Shown here: positions 37,372 to 45,808 of the stretch, in pieces
Layout: each line of letters opens with the position of its first letter
Numbering within the stretch: the first letter of the stretch is position 1
Assembly: GCF_000421485.1 (NCBI RefSeq)
Contig: NZ_ATXC01000001.1
Span: 186,001 to 250,000, forward strand
Length of the DNA: 64,000 nucleotides
Origin: Desulfurobacterium sp. TC5-1
GTDB taxonomy: Bacteria > Aquificota > Aquificia > Desulfurobacteriales > Desulfurobacteriaceae
Reading direction: 5' to 3'
Notes under the pieces: model-generated
Told to the model about the DNA's origin: nothing
What the model saw: the letters and a program-made list of their open reading frames with translations, nothing else
Databases searched by the model: none
Program-made: the position numbers and the translations under genes

Positions 37372-39546
37372 ATGCCAATTTTGATAAACGGTGTTACGGA
37401 TGAGAAGAGACTCTACCGCGAACTTAAAAAGATCGGGTTAAGGAAGCATGATATAAAGAGTGTTTTCATAGCGAATCTGTCAGCCCTGGTCTATTTGAAG
37501 GATGAATCTTTAACGAAGGCTTATGAGGATTTTGTTCCTGACGAGGAGACAGAGCGGGAGATAAAGACAGTTCACAATTATGTTGAACATTTTAAATATC
37601 TTATAGATATAGAAAGACTTGCGGAGATGGAATTCCAGGAAGAAGAGATAAAGAGGTTATCTGGTAGAGAGAGAGAACTTTTGGGAAGGGCAATTTTAGA
37701 CCTTAAAGGTGTTCGTGCCGGTATGAAGTTTCATCTTCATCTTGTCAGGTTTTACAGGGAGAAGTCTATAGATACGGAGATTGGAAACGGTGATATAGTC
37801 CTTGTCAGTCGTGGAAATCCGCTTAAAAGTGATCTTCTTGGAACAGTTATTAGAGTAACTGAAAAAACGATTACAGTCGCATTTGATAATAGGCCACCCC
37901 AGTGGGTTTATAAAAAAGGTGTCAGGCTTGACCTTTACGTTAACGATATCACATTTAAGAGGATGGAGGAGAATTTAGAAGAAGTTCGTCACGCTTTTGG
38001 GAGGAAGAGGGTATTAAGGAATATTATTTTGGGTTTAAAAAGACCTTCTCTGTCCGAAAGAGAGCCTTTTATTCCTGTTAATGAAAAGCTTAATGATTCT
38101 CAGAAGATGGCCGTTAGTGCTGCTCTTGGTTCACCGGACTTTTATCTTGTCCATGGCCCGCCGGGGACAGGGAAGACCAGTACAATAACAGAATTGATTG
38201 TTCAATTAGTGAAGAGAAAGGAAAAGGTGCTTGCCACAGCAGATTCAAACATCGCTGCAGATAATATTTTGTTGAACCTATCTAAATATTCGGATTTAAA
38301 ACTTGTAAGAATTGGTCATCCTGCAAGGGTTCTTGAAGAGCTTGAGCGGTTTTCCATCTTTGCACTTTTTGAAGAACATGAGAAAAGTGAAGTCATAAGA
38401 AAAGGCTGGGAAAAAGTAAGAGAACTGATAGAAAAGAGGGATAACTTTTTAAAGCCTGTTCCTGCCTTAAGAAGGGGGATGAGTGATGAAGAGATTATCC
38501 ATTTAGGAAAGAAAGGGAAGTCATTTAGAGGTGTGCCGGCAAAGAAAATCCGTTCTATGGCGAACTGGCTTTTGATAAATTACGAGATAGACATCAGAAT
38601 AAAAGCCTTGAAAGAGATGGAAGCACAACTTTTTAGAGAGATTATTGCTGACGCGGATGTTGTTATTGCGACAAATTCAATGGTTAAGTCTGAACTGCTT
38701 GAAGGTTTTGAGTTTGATGTTGCTGTTGTAGATGAAGGAAGCCAACAAGTTGAACCTTCTACGCTTATTCCTGTTATGAGGGCTAAAAGGTTCTACATTG
38801 CTGGTGATCATAAACAGTTACCACCAACTGTTACCAGTGAGGATGCAAAAGAGCTGGAAAAGACGCTTTTTGAAAGACTCATATCGGAGCATAAGGACCT
38901 TTCCACTATGCTTACTGTTCAATACAGGATGAATGAAAAGATAATGGAATTTCCGTCAAAAGAGTTTTACGAAGGAAGACTTATTGCGGCTGATTCGGTT
39001 AAAAACCATACACTTGCTGATTTTAGAGTTGAGATTTTAAAAGTACCTGAATCTTGCAGAAATATTCTGAATCCTGAAGAAGCTTTAACCTTTGTTGACA
39101 CGTCTAAGATAAACGCGTTTGAATTTAAGCCGGAAGGGAGCACTTCTTATGAAAATTACGAAGAGGCAAGGCTTGCGGTTAGTCTTGTTTCTCATCTTGT
39201 TGATATGGGCGTGTCCAAGAAAGATATAGGAATAATTACACCTTACGCAAATCAGGTTAAACTGATAAAAGAGCTTCTAACGGAGAGAGATTTAAAAGTA
39301 GAAGTTAATTCTGTTGACGGTTTTCAGGGAAGGGAAAAGGAGGTAATAGTTATTTCTTTCGTTCGTTCCAATGAGAGTGGAGAGATAGGCTTTTTAAAGG
39401 ATATGAGAAGACTAAACGTTGCCATTACAAGGGCCCGCAGAAAACTTATAGGGATAGGAAACAGTGAGACACTCTCTTTCCATCCTGTTTACAGGCGGTT
39501 TATATCTTACGTGAAAGATAGGGGCACTTTTGTTTCTATTGATTGA
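37372..39546 (+). CDS. SF1 helicase, IGHMBP2/UPF1-like
   Basis: About 724 residues. Helicase motifs in order: H-G-P-P-G-T-G-K-T-S-T (motif I, about 265), V-V-D-E-G-S-Q (II, about 460), A-G-D-H-K-Q-L-P-P-T (III), Q-Y-R-M (IV), V-D-G-F-Q-G-R-E-K (V) and V-A-I-T-R-A-R (VI). The N-terminal half includes a small beta-barrel-like insert. The ATG at 37372, just after GAGAGGTGA, is chosen over an upstream TTG at 37357. Acts on DNA or RNA; specific role unknown. Confidence 0.88.
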   Translation: MPILINGVTDEKRLYRELKKIGLRKHDIKSVFIANLSALVYLKDESLTKAYEDFVPDEETEREIKTVHNYVEHFKYLIDIERLAEMEFQEEEIKRLSGRERELLGRAILDLKGVRAGMKFHLHLVRFYREKSIDTEIGNGDIVLVSRGNPLKSDLLGTVIRVTEKTITVAFDNRPPQWVYKKGVRLDLYVNDITFKRMEENLEEVRHAFGRKRVLRNIILGLKRPSLSEREPFIPVNEKLNDSQKMAVSAALGSPDFYLVHGPPGTGKTSTITELIVQLVKRKEKVLATADSNIAADNILLNLSKYSDLKLVRIGHPARVLEELERFSIFALFEEHEKSEVIRKGWEKVRELIEKRDNFLKPVPALRRGMSDEEIIHLGKKGKSFRGVPAKKIRSMANWLLINYEIDIRIKALKEMEAQLFREIIADADVVIATNSMVKSELLEGFEFDVAVVDEGSQQVEPSTLIPVMRAKRFYIAGDHKQLPPTVTSEDAKELEKTLFERLISEHKDLSTMLTVQYRMNEKIMEFPSKEFYEGRLIAADSVKNHTLADFRVEILKVPESCRNILNPEEALTFVDTSKINAFEFKPEGSTSYENYEEARLAVSLVSHLVDMGVSKKDIGIITPYANQVKLIKELLTERDLKVEVNSVDGFQGREKEVIVISFVRSNESGEIGFLKDMRRLNVAITRARRKLIGIGNSETLSFHPVYRRFISYVKDRGTFVSID

Positions 39547-39851
39547 CGGGAGTTATGTATTTTGCCAATCTTGTGCACACAAGCAGATAGGTAACTTTTA
39601 TTATAGCTTTTAATATTCCAGGAATGATAGTTGCTCTTCTACAGCACATAACAGGCGGGTATGCAGCTACCACCTTCGGTGCTCACTCAAATTTGGCTCA
39701 ACCAGACTTCAGATACCTGCCAACCGTCAGGATTACATCAAATGAAACACATGACTGTGAAAGAAAAGAGCGGATGTGTATCGATCGGTATTTTTATGAG
39801 AAATCCTGTGATGTGGAAGAGGTACACTCTCCTTAGAGAGAAATATTGAAA
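39547..39851. other. 305-nt intergenic region with a possible RNA fold
   Basis: No convincing gene is seen between the helicase and tRNA-Leu. A 9-bp stem pairs 39654-39662 with 39713-39721 (one G-U), enclosing 50 nt that contains a C-A-C-C/G-G-T-G hairpin with a TTC loop. A short CTCTC-GAGAG hairpin lies near 39827-39840. Short overlapping frames have no recognisable domain. Confidence 0.4.
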
Positions 39852-39938
39852 TGGTGCGGGAGGCGGGATTTGAACCCGCACGCCCGTAAGGGCACTGCCC
39901 CCTCAAGACAGCGCGTCTGCCGATTCCGCCACTCCCGC
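39852..39938 (-). tRNA. tRNA-Leu (GAG anticodon)
   Basis: On the minus strand, acceptor stem GCGGGAG pairs with CTCCCGC, followed by discriminator A and an encoded CCA. The anticodon loop TTGAGGG sits on a CTGTC/GGCAG stem, giving anticodon GAG (Leu, CUC/CUU). A long variable arm and GGTTCAAATCC T-arm are present, as expected for class II tRNA-Leu. Confidence 0.97.
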
Positions 39939-39983
39939 AACTGTCTTGCGTAGCAGAAAATATAGGATTATTCCTTATAGGTG

Positions 39984-41126
39984 TCAACTGCTTTTAAGCA
40001 ATTTTTCAAGAATAATACGGATGTCCTTTTCTGACGGTATCCTGGGGAGGTTTGCCATTAAGATTTTCTTGGCCATTGCAAGCGATACGAAACTGCTTAT
40101 GTCGTCTTCACTTACACCGAGCGGTCTGAGTGTTTCTGGTTTACCCAAAAATCTCAGGAAATCTTCTATCTTTTTCACGATTTCATAAACGTTACTGCTT
40201 TCTATTCCCATAGCTCTGCCAATAGATAGAAGTTCATCTTTTGCGGAAAGTCCGTAGAATTCAAGGACTGGTGAGAGGAACATGGCATTTGCAAGTCCGT
40301 GGGGTATGTCATACATGACACCAAGGATGTGTGCCAATGTGTGGACAAGTCCTGCCCCCGCATCCGTTATCGCCATTCCACCGAGCATGCTTCCGAGCAT
40401 AACTTTTTCTCTCGCTTCTATGTCTCTTGGATTTCCAAAAGCACGCGGTAGATATTTTGTTATTAGCTTAATACCTTCAAGAGAATAGAGTTTTGATATT
40501 GGGGTTGCTCTTTTGGAAACTAAAGCTTCTATACAGTGGGTAAGTGCGTCTATACCCGTGTTTGCCGTTACGTGGGGCGGCATGGTCACTGTAAGTTCGG
40601 GATCATCAATTGCGATTACAGGGAAAAGATAGCTGCTTATAAGAGGCGCTTTTTTCCACTCTTTTTTGTTTGTCAGTACGGCGTATGGTGTTACTTCTGA
40701 GCCCGAACCACTTGTTGTTGGTACGGCAACGAGGGGAACGGCTGGCTTTTTAAAGCACTCAGGTACTCCGATAAATTCTTCCACATCTCCTTCATTGTTT
40801 AAGAGACCGGAAATAACCTTTGCAAGATCAATGGCGCTTCCTCCTCCAATTGCCACAATGAGGGAAGGATTGAAGTCTTTTACCTTTTCTGTGAGTTCTT
40901 TTGCAAGTTCCACCGATGGGTCAGGCATTACATCGTCAAATGTTTCAACGTTTTCAAACTGCTTTTTCACAAAGTCGGCATAGCCATTGCGCAGGGCTGA
41001 TTTTCCACATATTACGGCTACTTTTGAAGTATCAAGTCCGGCACTTTCACATTCGTCCTTCAGCTTTAGAAACGTTTTTCTTCCAAATATTACTTTTGTT
41101 GGCATGTGATGTTTAAGTGTTTTCAT
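39984..41126 (-). CDS. Iron-containing alcohol dehydrogenase
   Basis: 380 residues, group III. The NAD(P) region G-G-G-S-A-I-D-L-A-K lies near residue 95, and T-T-S-G-S-G-S-E-V follows. Metal ligands are found in H-C-I-E-A-L and in the H-T-L-A-H...H-G-L-A-N segment. Oxidises or reduces an alcohol/aldehyde or semialdehyde; substrate unknown. It is on the minus strand between pyrF and the tRNA, with a start 27 nt after pyrF, suggesting a pyrF-adh transcript. Confidence 0.9.
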   Translation of the reverse strand: MKTLKHHMPTKVIFGRKTFLKLKDECESAGLDTSKVAVICGKSALRNGYADFVKKQFENVETFDDVMPDPSVELAKELTEKVKDFNPSLIVAIGGGSAIDLAKVISGLLNNEGDVEEFIGVPECFKKPAVPLVAVPTTSGSGSEVTPYAVLTNKKEWKKAPLISSYLFPVIAIDDPELTVTMPPHVTANTGIDALTHCIEALVSKRATPISKLYSLEGIKLITKYLPRAFGNPRDIEAREKVMLGSMLGGMAITDAGAGLVHTLAHILGVMYDIPHGLANAMFLSPVLEFYGLSAKDELLSIGRAMGIESSNVYEIVKKIEDFLRFLGKPETLRPLGVSEDDISSFVSLAMAKKILMANLPRIPSEKDIRIILEKLLKSS

Positions 41127-41153
41127 CCCTTTCCTCTTATACTATTTTTTTAA

Positions 41154-41855
41154 TTATACCGTTTCAATCTCTTTAAGTATCCTTTCTGCCGCTTCTTCCA
41201 TGTTTTCCGCTGCCGTTATCGGTCTTCCAACGACAATGAAATCCGTTCCGGCACGTTTCGCCTGAGAAGGTGTCATGATTCTCTTCTGGTCATTTTTTGC
41301 CGCCCATTCCGGTCTGATGCCGGGTGTTACTGTTATAAAACCTTCTCCGAAGTTCTCTTTTATGAGTTTTATCTCTTTCGGGGAACATACAACACCGTCA
41401 AGTCCCGCCTTCTTTGCTATTTCGGCAAGTCTCAGCACTTCGCTTTCGACATCTCCCTCTACCCCTATTGTTTTTAGATCATTTTTATCCATGCTGGTTA
41501 AAATGGTAACGCCAATCAGCAGAGGTCTTTTTACCCCCATCTTTTCGGCATATTCCCTGTTAAAGTCTGCCACCTTTTTTAAAAATTCAAATCCTCCGAG
41601 GGTGTGAACGTTGTACATGAAAACTTCGTTTTCTATTGCTACTTTTGCTGCACCGCACACGGTATTGGGAATGTCGTGAAACTTTAAGTCGAGGAAAACG
41701 CCGCATCCTCTGTTGTGGATTTCTTTTACAACGCTGAATCCCCCTCTTAAAAATAGTTCAAGGCCAACTTTGAATGTTCTAATTTTTCCTTTAAGTTTAT
41801 CAACTGTTTCAATCGCAGTCCCTTTGTCGGGGAAGTCGAGGGCAACAATAACCAT
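41154..41855 (-). CDS. pyrF: Orotidine 5'-phosphate decarboxylase
   Basis: Last step of UMP synthesis. A-L-D-F-P near the start, then the catalytic tetrad segment F-L-D-L-K-F-H-D-I-P-N-T (Asp-Lys-Asp region, about residues 55-66), T-P-G-I-R-P and V-G-R-P-I-T at the phosphate-binding end. 233 residues is normal. GGAGG precedes the start on the minus strand. Confidence 0.94.
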   Translation of the reverse strand: MVIVALDFPDKGTAIETVDKLKGKIRTFKVGLELFLRGGFSVVKEIHNRGCGVFLDLKFHDIPNTVCGAAKVAIENEVFMYNVHTLGGFEFLKKVADFNREYAEKMGVKRPLLIGVTILTSMDKNDLKTIGVEGDVESEVLRLAEIAKKAGLDGVVCSPKEIKLIKENFGEGFITVTPGIRPEWAAKNDQKRIMTPSQAKRAGTDFIVVGRPITAAENMEEAAERILKEIETV

Positions 41856-41940
41856 GTTTAAGACCTCCTTATACTTTTGCTCGTTAAAATTTATGGCTTT
41901 GACTTGGTAAATGTAATGTTTTGGTTGATGGGAATATGAA

Positions 41941-41968
41941 TTGCAATTTTCAAGGAAGTCTATATATT
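41941..41968 (+). promoter_or_regulatory. Possible promoter of the vWA lipoprotein gene
   Basis: TTGCAA (41941-41946) and TATATT (41963-41968) are spaced by 16 bp, 55 bp upstream of the ATG. Confidence 0.45.
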
Positions 41969-42023
41969 AAGTTTTAGAAATATAAGTTTTTTTTAAGTTA
42001 AAACCCCATAACAAGGAGGTATC

Positions 42024-43145
42024 ATGCGTACGAAATTTGCCTCGTTGCTTGCTGCAGGTGTCTTCATTTTAGCCGGTTGTGGAGGAGGCGGAGAAACGGT
42101 AACTCCGCCAACAGGTGCAAATGAAACAGTTTCAATTACACTTTCTCCTGGGGCAACAGTTACAAAAACCGTGACTGTTGATTTGCCAGATCCGGAAACG
42201 GGTGATGTTGGTGTGGATGTTCTGTGGCTTGTTGATTTGAGTGGAAGTTTTGGAGATGACCTTTCTACGTGGCAGAACAATACGGAAGCGATTGTAAATG
42301 CCCTTAAAACGAAGATAAGCGATTTAAGGGTGGGGCTTGCAAGTTTCGTGGATGCTCCGTGCAGTGACTTCGGCTGGACCGGTGATTACGGTTACAAGCT
42401 TGAGCTACCTTTGACTTCTAACTTTACGGCATTTTCTGAAAAGGTTGATAATTTAACTATTTATAGCGGAAATGATTATCCGGAAGCTCAGTTAGAAGCC
42501 ATGTATCAGGCTATAACAGGTGAAGGTGTTGTTTGTAACGGTACATGTGAAAATGCCACGATAAACGCAACGGATCCGGGATGGGGAGCCGGCAGGATTC
42601 ATCTTCTCGTTGTTTCTACGGATGCTGCATTCCACAGGCCAACAGATGTAGGTTCAGATGGAACTCCTTATCCTTATCCGGCAAATGTTACAGATGTGAT
42701 AGATGCTGCAAACAGTACCGGTGTAAGTATCAGTTTCCTTTTCGCAGGATATGACTACGACTGGGATGGTAATTATACAGTTGATGATATTTATCAAATA
42801 GAACCTGCTACTGGAGAGATAGCAAATGCAACTCACGGTATAGTTTATACTATGAGCAGTAACAGCTCAGAAATTGTTGCGGCTCTTGAGTCTCTTGCCA
42901 ACGCTACAGTTGGAAATGCAACAGTTGAACTTGTTCCGGTTGGTGATACCTATGGAATTATTGCTTCGATTTCACCGTCTGTTTTAACCGGCATTGATCT
43001 TACTTCAACAGATAAGGTTGATTTCACGGTTACGTTTACCGCTCCAGCAGGGACTTCTCTACCTTCAAGTATCGATTTCTATTTAGTGGTTAAGGTGGAA
43101 GGATCAGAAATTTATCGGATTCCAGTACATGTTGTAATAAGTTAA
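42024..43145 (+). CDS. vWA lipoprotein with an integrin-beta-like I domain
   Basis: 373 residues. The signal peptide ends in the lipobox L-A-G-C (Cys19), so it is a predicted lipoprotein. A vWA domain (about 65-305) has the MIDAS motif D-L-S-G-S. Order and motifs match integrin beta I-like domains: D-V-L-W-L-V-D-L-S, R-V-G-L-A-S-F-V-D, P-E-A-Q-L-E-A, S-T-D-A-A-F-H and S-S-N-S-S-E-I-V. A short beta domain follows. 14 N-x-S/T sequons occur. AAGGAGG precedes the ATG and a strong terminator follows. A surface adhesion role is an inference. Confidence 0.8.
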   Translation: MRTKFASLLAAGVFILAGCGGGGETVTPPTGANETVSITLSPGATVTKTVTVDLPDPETGDVGVDVLWLVDLSGSFGDDLSTWQNNTEAIVNALKTKISDLRVGLASFVDAPCSDFGWTGDYGYKLELPLTSNFTAFSEKVDNLTIYSGNDYPEAQLEAMYQAITGEGVVCNGTCENATINATDPGWGAGRIHLLVVSTDAAFHRPTDVGSDGTPYPYPANVTDVIDAANSTGVSISFLFAGYDYDWDGNYTVDDIYQIEPATGEIANATHGIVYTMSSNSSEIVAALESLANATVGNATVELVPVGDTYGIIASISPSVLTGIDLTSTDKVDFTVTFTAPAGTSLPSSIDFYLVVKVEGSEIYRIPVHVVIS

Positions 43146-43174
43146 GTGTTTCTTGTAAATTCTGTAGTTGTGAG

Positions 43175-43203
43175 AAAGGGCACCTTCGGGTGCCCTTTTT
43201 TTA
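43175..43203 (+). terminator. Strong rho-independent terminator
   Basis: A perfect 10-bp stem (43175-43184 with 43189-43198) with a stable TTCG tetraloop and a run of Ts follows the lipoprotein gene. Confidence 0.95.
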
Positions 43204-43308
43204 TGTTGTGGACTTTCCCTTGATTTTTTTACAAAATTTTTACATAATTGACGTGATGCTTGAGATAGAAACACTTTTCTAAAAATATACCAGACAAGGA
43301 GAGGAGCG

Positions 43309-45261
43309 ATGGGACTGAACATCGTGCAGAAGATAATCAAAACTCACCTTGTAGAAGGTGAGATGGTGGCGGGAAAGCCAATCGCCATCAGAATTGACCA
43401 GACGCTAACACAGGACGCAACAGGAACTATGGCGTACCTTCACTTTGAAGGTATGGGGCTTCCAAAGGTTCAGACAGAGCTTTCAGTTTCTTACGTTGAC
43501 CACAATACACTTCAGGCCGGTGGCCCGGAAAACGCTAATGACCATCTTTTCCTTCAGACAGTAGCTGCCAAGTACGGTATCTATTTCTCAAAAGCCGGAA
43601 ACGGTATTTGCCACCAGGTTCATCTTGAGAGATTTGCCGTTCCTGGAAAGACACTTTTAGGTTCTGACTCTCACACACCGACGGCCGGTGGTATTGGTTC
43701 TCTTGCTATTGGTGCCGGTGGTATGGACGTTGCACTTGCAATGGCTGGCGAACCTTTCTACCTTAACATGCCAAAAGTTGTAAGGGTTAACCTTTACGGA
43801 AAACTCAAACCTTTTGTTTCTGCGAAAGACGTTATTTTAGAGCTTTTAAGGAGACTCAGCGTTAAAGGTGGTGTGGGTAAGGTATTTGAGTACGGCGGAG
43901 AAGGTGTTAAGTACCTCACAGTTCCTGAAAGAGCTACCATTACAAACATGGGTGCTGAGCTTGGTGCTACAACTTCTATCTTTCCAAGTGATGAGCAGAC
44001 TTATGCGTTTATGAAGGCTCAGGGAAGAGAGGCTCAGTGGAGAAGACTTGAAGCCGATCCTGACGCTGAGTATGACGAAGTTATAGATATTGACCTTTCA
44101 GAGCTTGAACCTCTTATCGCATGTCCACACATGCCTGACCAGGTTAAGAAGGTAAAAGAGCTTGAAGGTTTGAAGGTTCATCAGGTAGCTATCGGTTCAT
44201 GTACGAACTCTTCTTACAGAGACCTTATGACTGTTGCAAAGATGTTTGAGCAGTCTGGAAATAGAGTTCATCCAATGGTATCTGCTGCCATTTCTCCCGG
44301 TTCAAAGCAGGTTCTCAGAATGATCGATAAAGAAGGTATGTACGATGTACTTTTAAGAGCAGGATTTAGATTCCTTGAGTGTGCGTGCGGTCCATGTATT
44401 GGTATGGGCTTCTCACCACCATCTGGAGGGGTTTCTGTAAGAACGTTTAACAGAAACTTCCTTGGCCGTTCCGGCACCAAGGATGCTGAAGTTTACCTTG
44501 CTTCACCAGAAACGGCTGCTGCAATAGCTATGACCGGTGAAATGACAGATCCAAGGGACCTTGGCCTTGAAGAGATCAAGGTATTCCTCCCTGAGAATTT
44601 TGATATTGATGATTCAATGATATTTGCGCCTGCTGCTGATCCGGATGAAGTAGAAGTATGGAAGGGACCAACAATCAACTATGTTGGTTATAAAGAGCCT
44701 CTTGGTGACAAGCTTGAGGGAGAAGTTCTCCTTAAAGTTGGTGATAACATAACAACTGACCACATTATTCCTGGTGGTGCAAAAATCTTGCCGCTCCGTT
44801 CAAACATTCCTGCTATTTCTCAGTATGTTTACAGTGTCGTTGATGAAACGTTTGCCAAGCGTGCACAGGAAAAAGGCGGCGGATTTATCGTTGGTGGCGA
44901 AAACTACGGTCAGGGTTCTTCAAGGGAGCACGCTGCTATTGGTCCTATGTACCTTGGTATTAAGGCTGTTATTGCCAAATCTTACGCAAGGATTCACAAG
45001 GCTAACCTTATCAACTTTGGTATTCTTCCGCTTGTTTTCGTTAATCCGGAAGATTACGACAAGATTGATCAGGGCGACATCCTTGAGATTGATACCTCAA
45101 ACTTTGCTCCCGGTGAAGACAACATCATCACCGTTATTAACAGAACGAAAGGTATTTCAATACCAACAAAGCACGGTCTGAACGAAAGACAGGTTAAGAT
45201 TATCAAGGCTGGTGGTGTTCTTAAGTACGTTAAGGACAAGTTTGAAGGAAAAGCTGACTAA
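43309..45261 (+). CDS. acn: Aconitate hydratase
   Basis: 4Fe-4S dehydratase, 650 residues, of the shorter thermophile-type aconitase group. S-D-S-H-T-P-T-A-G-G is the large-domain signature, G-S-C-T-N-S and C-A-C-G-P-C-I-G-M-G supply the three cluster cysteines, and Q-G-S-S-R-E-H-A lies in the swivel domain. It isomerises citrate and isocitrate; with sucCD and kor it fits a reductive TCA cycle. AGGAG precedes the ATG. Isopropylmalate isomerase is a related alternative but less likely at this size. Confidence 0.9.
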   Translation: MGLNIVQKIIKTHLVEGEMVAGKPIAIRIDQTLTQDATGTMAYLHFEGMGLPKVQTELSVSYVDHNTLQAGGPENANDHLFLQTVAAKYGIYFSKAGNGICHQVHLERFAVPGKTLLGSDSHTPTAGGIGSLAIGAGGMDVALAMAGEPFYLNMPKVVRVNLYGKLKPFVSAKDVILELLRRLSVKGGVGKVFEYGGEGVKYLTVPERATITNMGAELGATTSIFPSDEQTYAFMKAQGREAQWRRLEADPDAEYDEVIDIDLSELEPLIACPHMPDQVKKVKELEGLKVHQVAIGSCTNSSYRDLMTVAKMFEQSGNRVHPMVSAAISPGSKQVLRMIDKEGMYDVLLRAGFRFLECACGPCIGMGFSPPSGGVSVRTFNRNFLGRSGTKDAEVYLASPETAAAIAMTGEMTDPRDLGLEEIKVFLPENFDIDDSMIFAPAADPDEVEVWKGPTINYVGYKEPLGDKLEGEVLLKVGDNITTDHIIPGGAKILPLRSNIPAISQYVYSVVDETFAKRAQEKGGGFIVGGENYGQGSSREHAAIGPMYLGIKAVIAKSYARIHKANLINFGILPLVFVNPEDYDKIDQGDILEIDTSNFAPGEDNIITVINRTKGISIPTKHGLNERQVKIIKAGGVLKYVKDKFEGKAD

Positions 45262-45283
45262 TTCTGAGAATTCTGAGATTTTT

Positions 45284-45310
45284 AAGGGGGCTTAAAAGCC
45301 CCCTTTTTTA
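45284..45310. terminator. Bidirectional terminator after aconitase
   Basis: Stem AAGGGGGC (45284-45291) with GCCCCCTT (45298-45305), a TTAAAA loop and a T run; lies between convergent genes. Confidence 0.92.
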
Positions 45311-45808
45311 ACTTACCTTTTCCACAAAAGAGATTGGAATTTCTATTTTAGGAGACATTGAAGCCGCTTTCAGTAAGAGAACAACTCTTTCATCACCTTT
45401 TTTGAGTTTCAACACCTGTCCTATTAAACCCCTGAAGGGTCCTTCCTTAATTTTTACCACCTCGCCTTCTTTCAGATCCGCTTTTTCGAAATCTATAATT
45501 GAGTTTGTTTTTTCTTTTAGGTTTTCTATAAAGCTTTCGTCTATATACGGTATGTTTCTGCCAAATCTTACGATATCTTTTACGCCCCTTGTGTATCTGA
45601 CGTTGTTAAAGTGCTCGGCTATTGAAAACTTTGCAAACATGTAACCTGGGAACAACGGTTCTTCTTTTAAAAGTTTTCTCTTTTTAACCTTTACGATAGG
45701 ATAAAAGTATTCAATGTTTATTCTTTCAAACTGGACAAAAACGACCTTTTCCTTTCTTGGTTTAATACTAACTATGTACCATTTTGGTTCGTTCATAACA
45801 TTACTCAT
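45308..45808 (-). CDS. NusG-like transcription elongation factor (paralogue)
   Basis: 166 residues. NGN domain W-Y-I-V-S-I-K-P-R-K-E-K with F-P-G-Y-M-F-A and V-R-Y-T-R-G-V, and a C-terminal KOW motif K-E-G-E-V-V-K-I-K-E-G-P-F-R-G-L-I-G. It resembles specialised NusG paralogues (RfaH, LoaP, UpxY) rather than the housekeeping NusG next to ribosomal genes. The start ATG overlaps the stop of rfbD. RfaH-type factors promote elongation through polysaccharide operons; the rfbD link fits such a role. Confidence 0.8.
   Translation of the reverse strand: MSNVMNEPKWYIVSIKPRKEKVVFVQFERINIEYFYPIVKVKKRKLLKEEPLFPGYMFAKFSIAEHFNNVRYTRGVKDIVRFGRNIPYIDESFIENLKEKTNSIIDFEKADLKEGEVVKIKEGPFRGLIGQVLKLKKGDERVVLLLKAASMSPKIEIPISFVEKVS

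Noticed and set aside
39624-39849. Two overlapping 62-70 residue open frames before tRNA-Leu
   Set aside because: No ribosome binding site or recognisable domain; the region fits better as non-coding.
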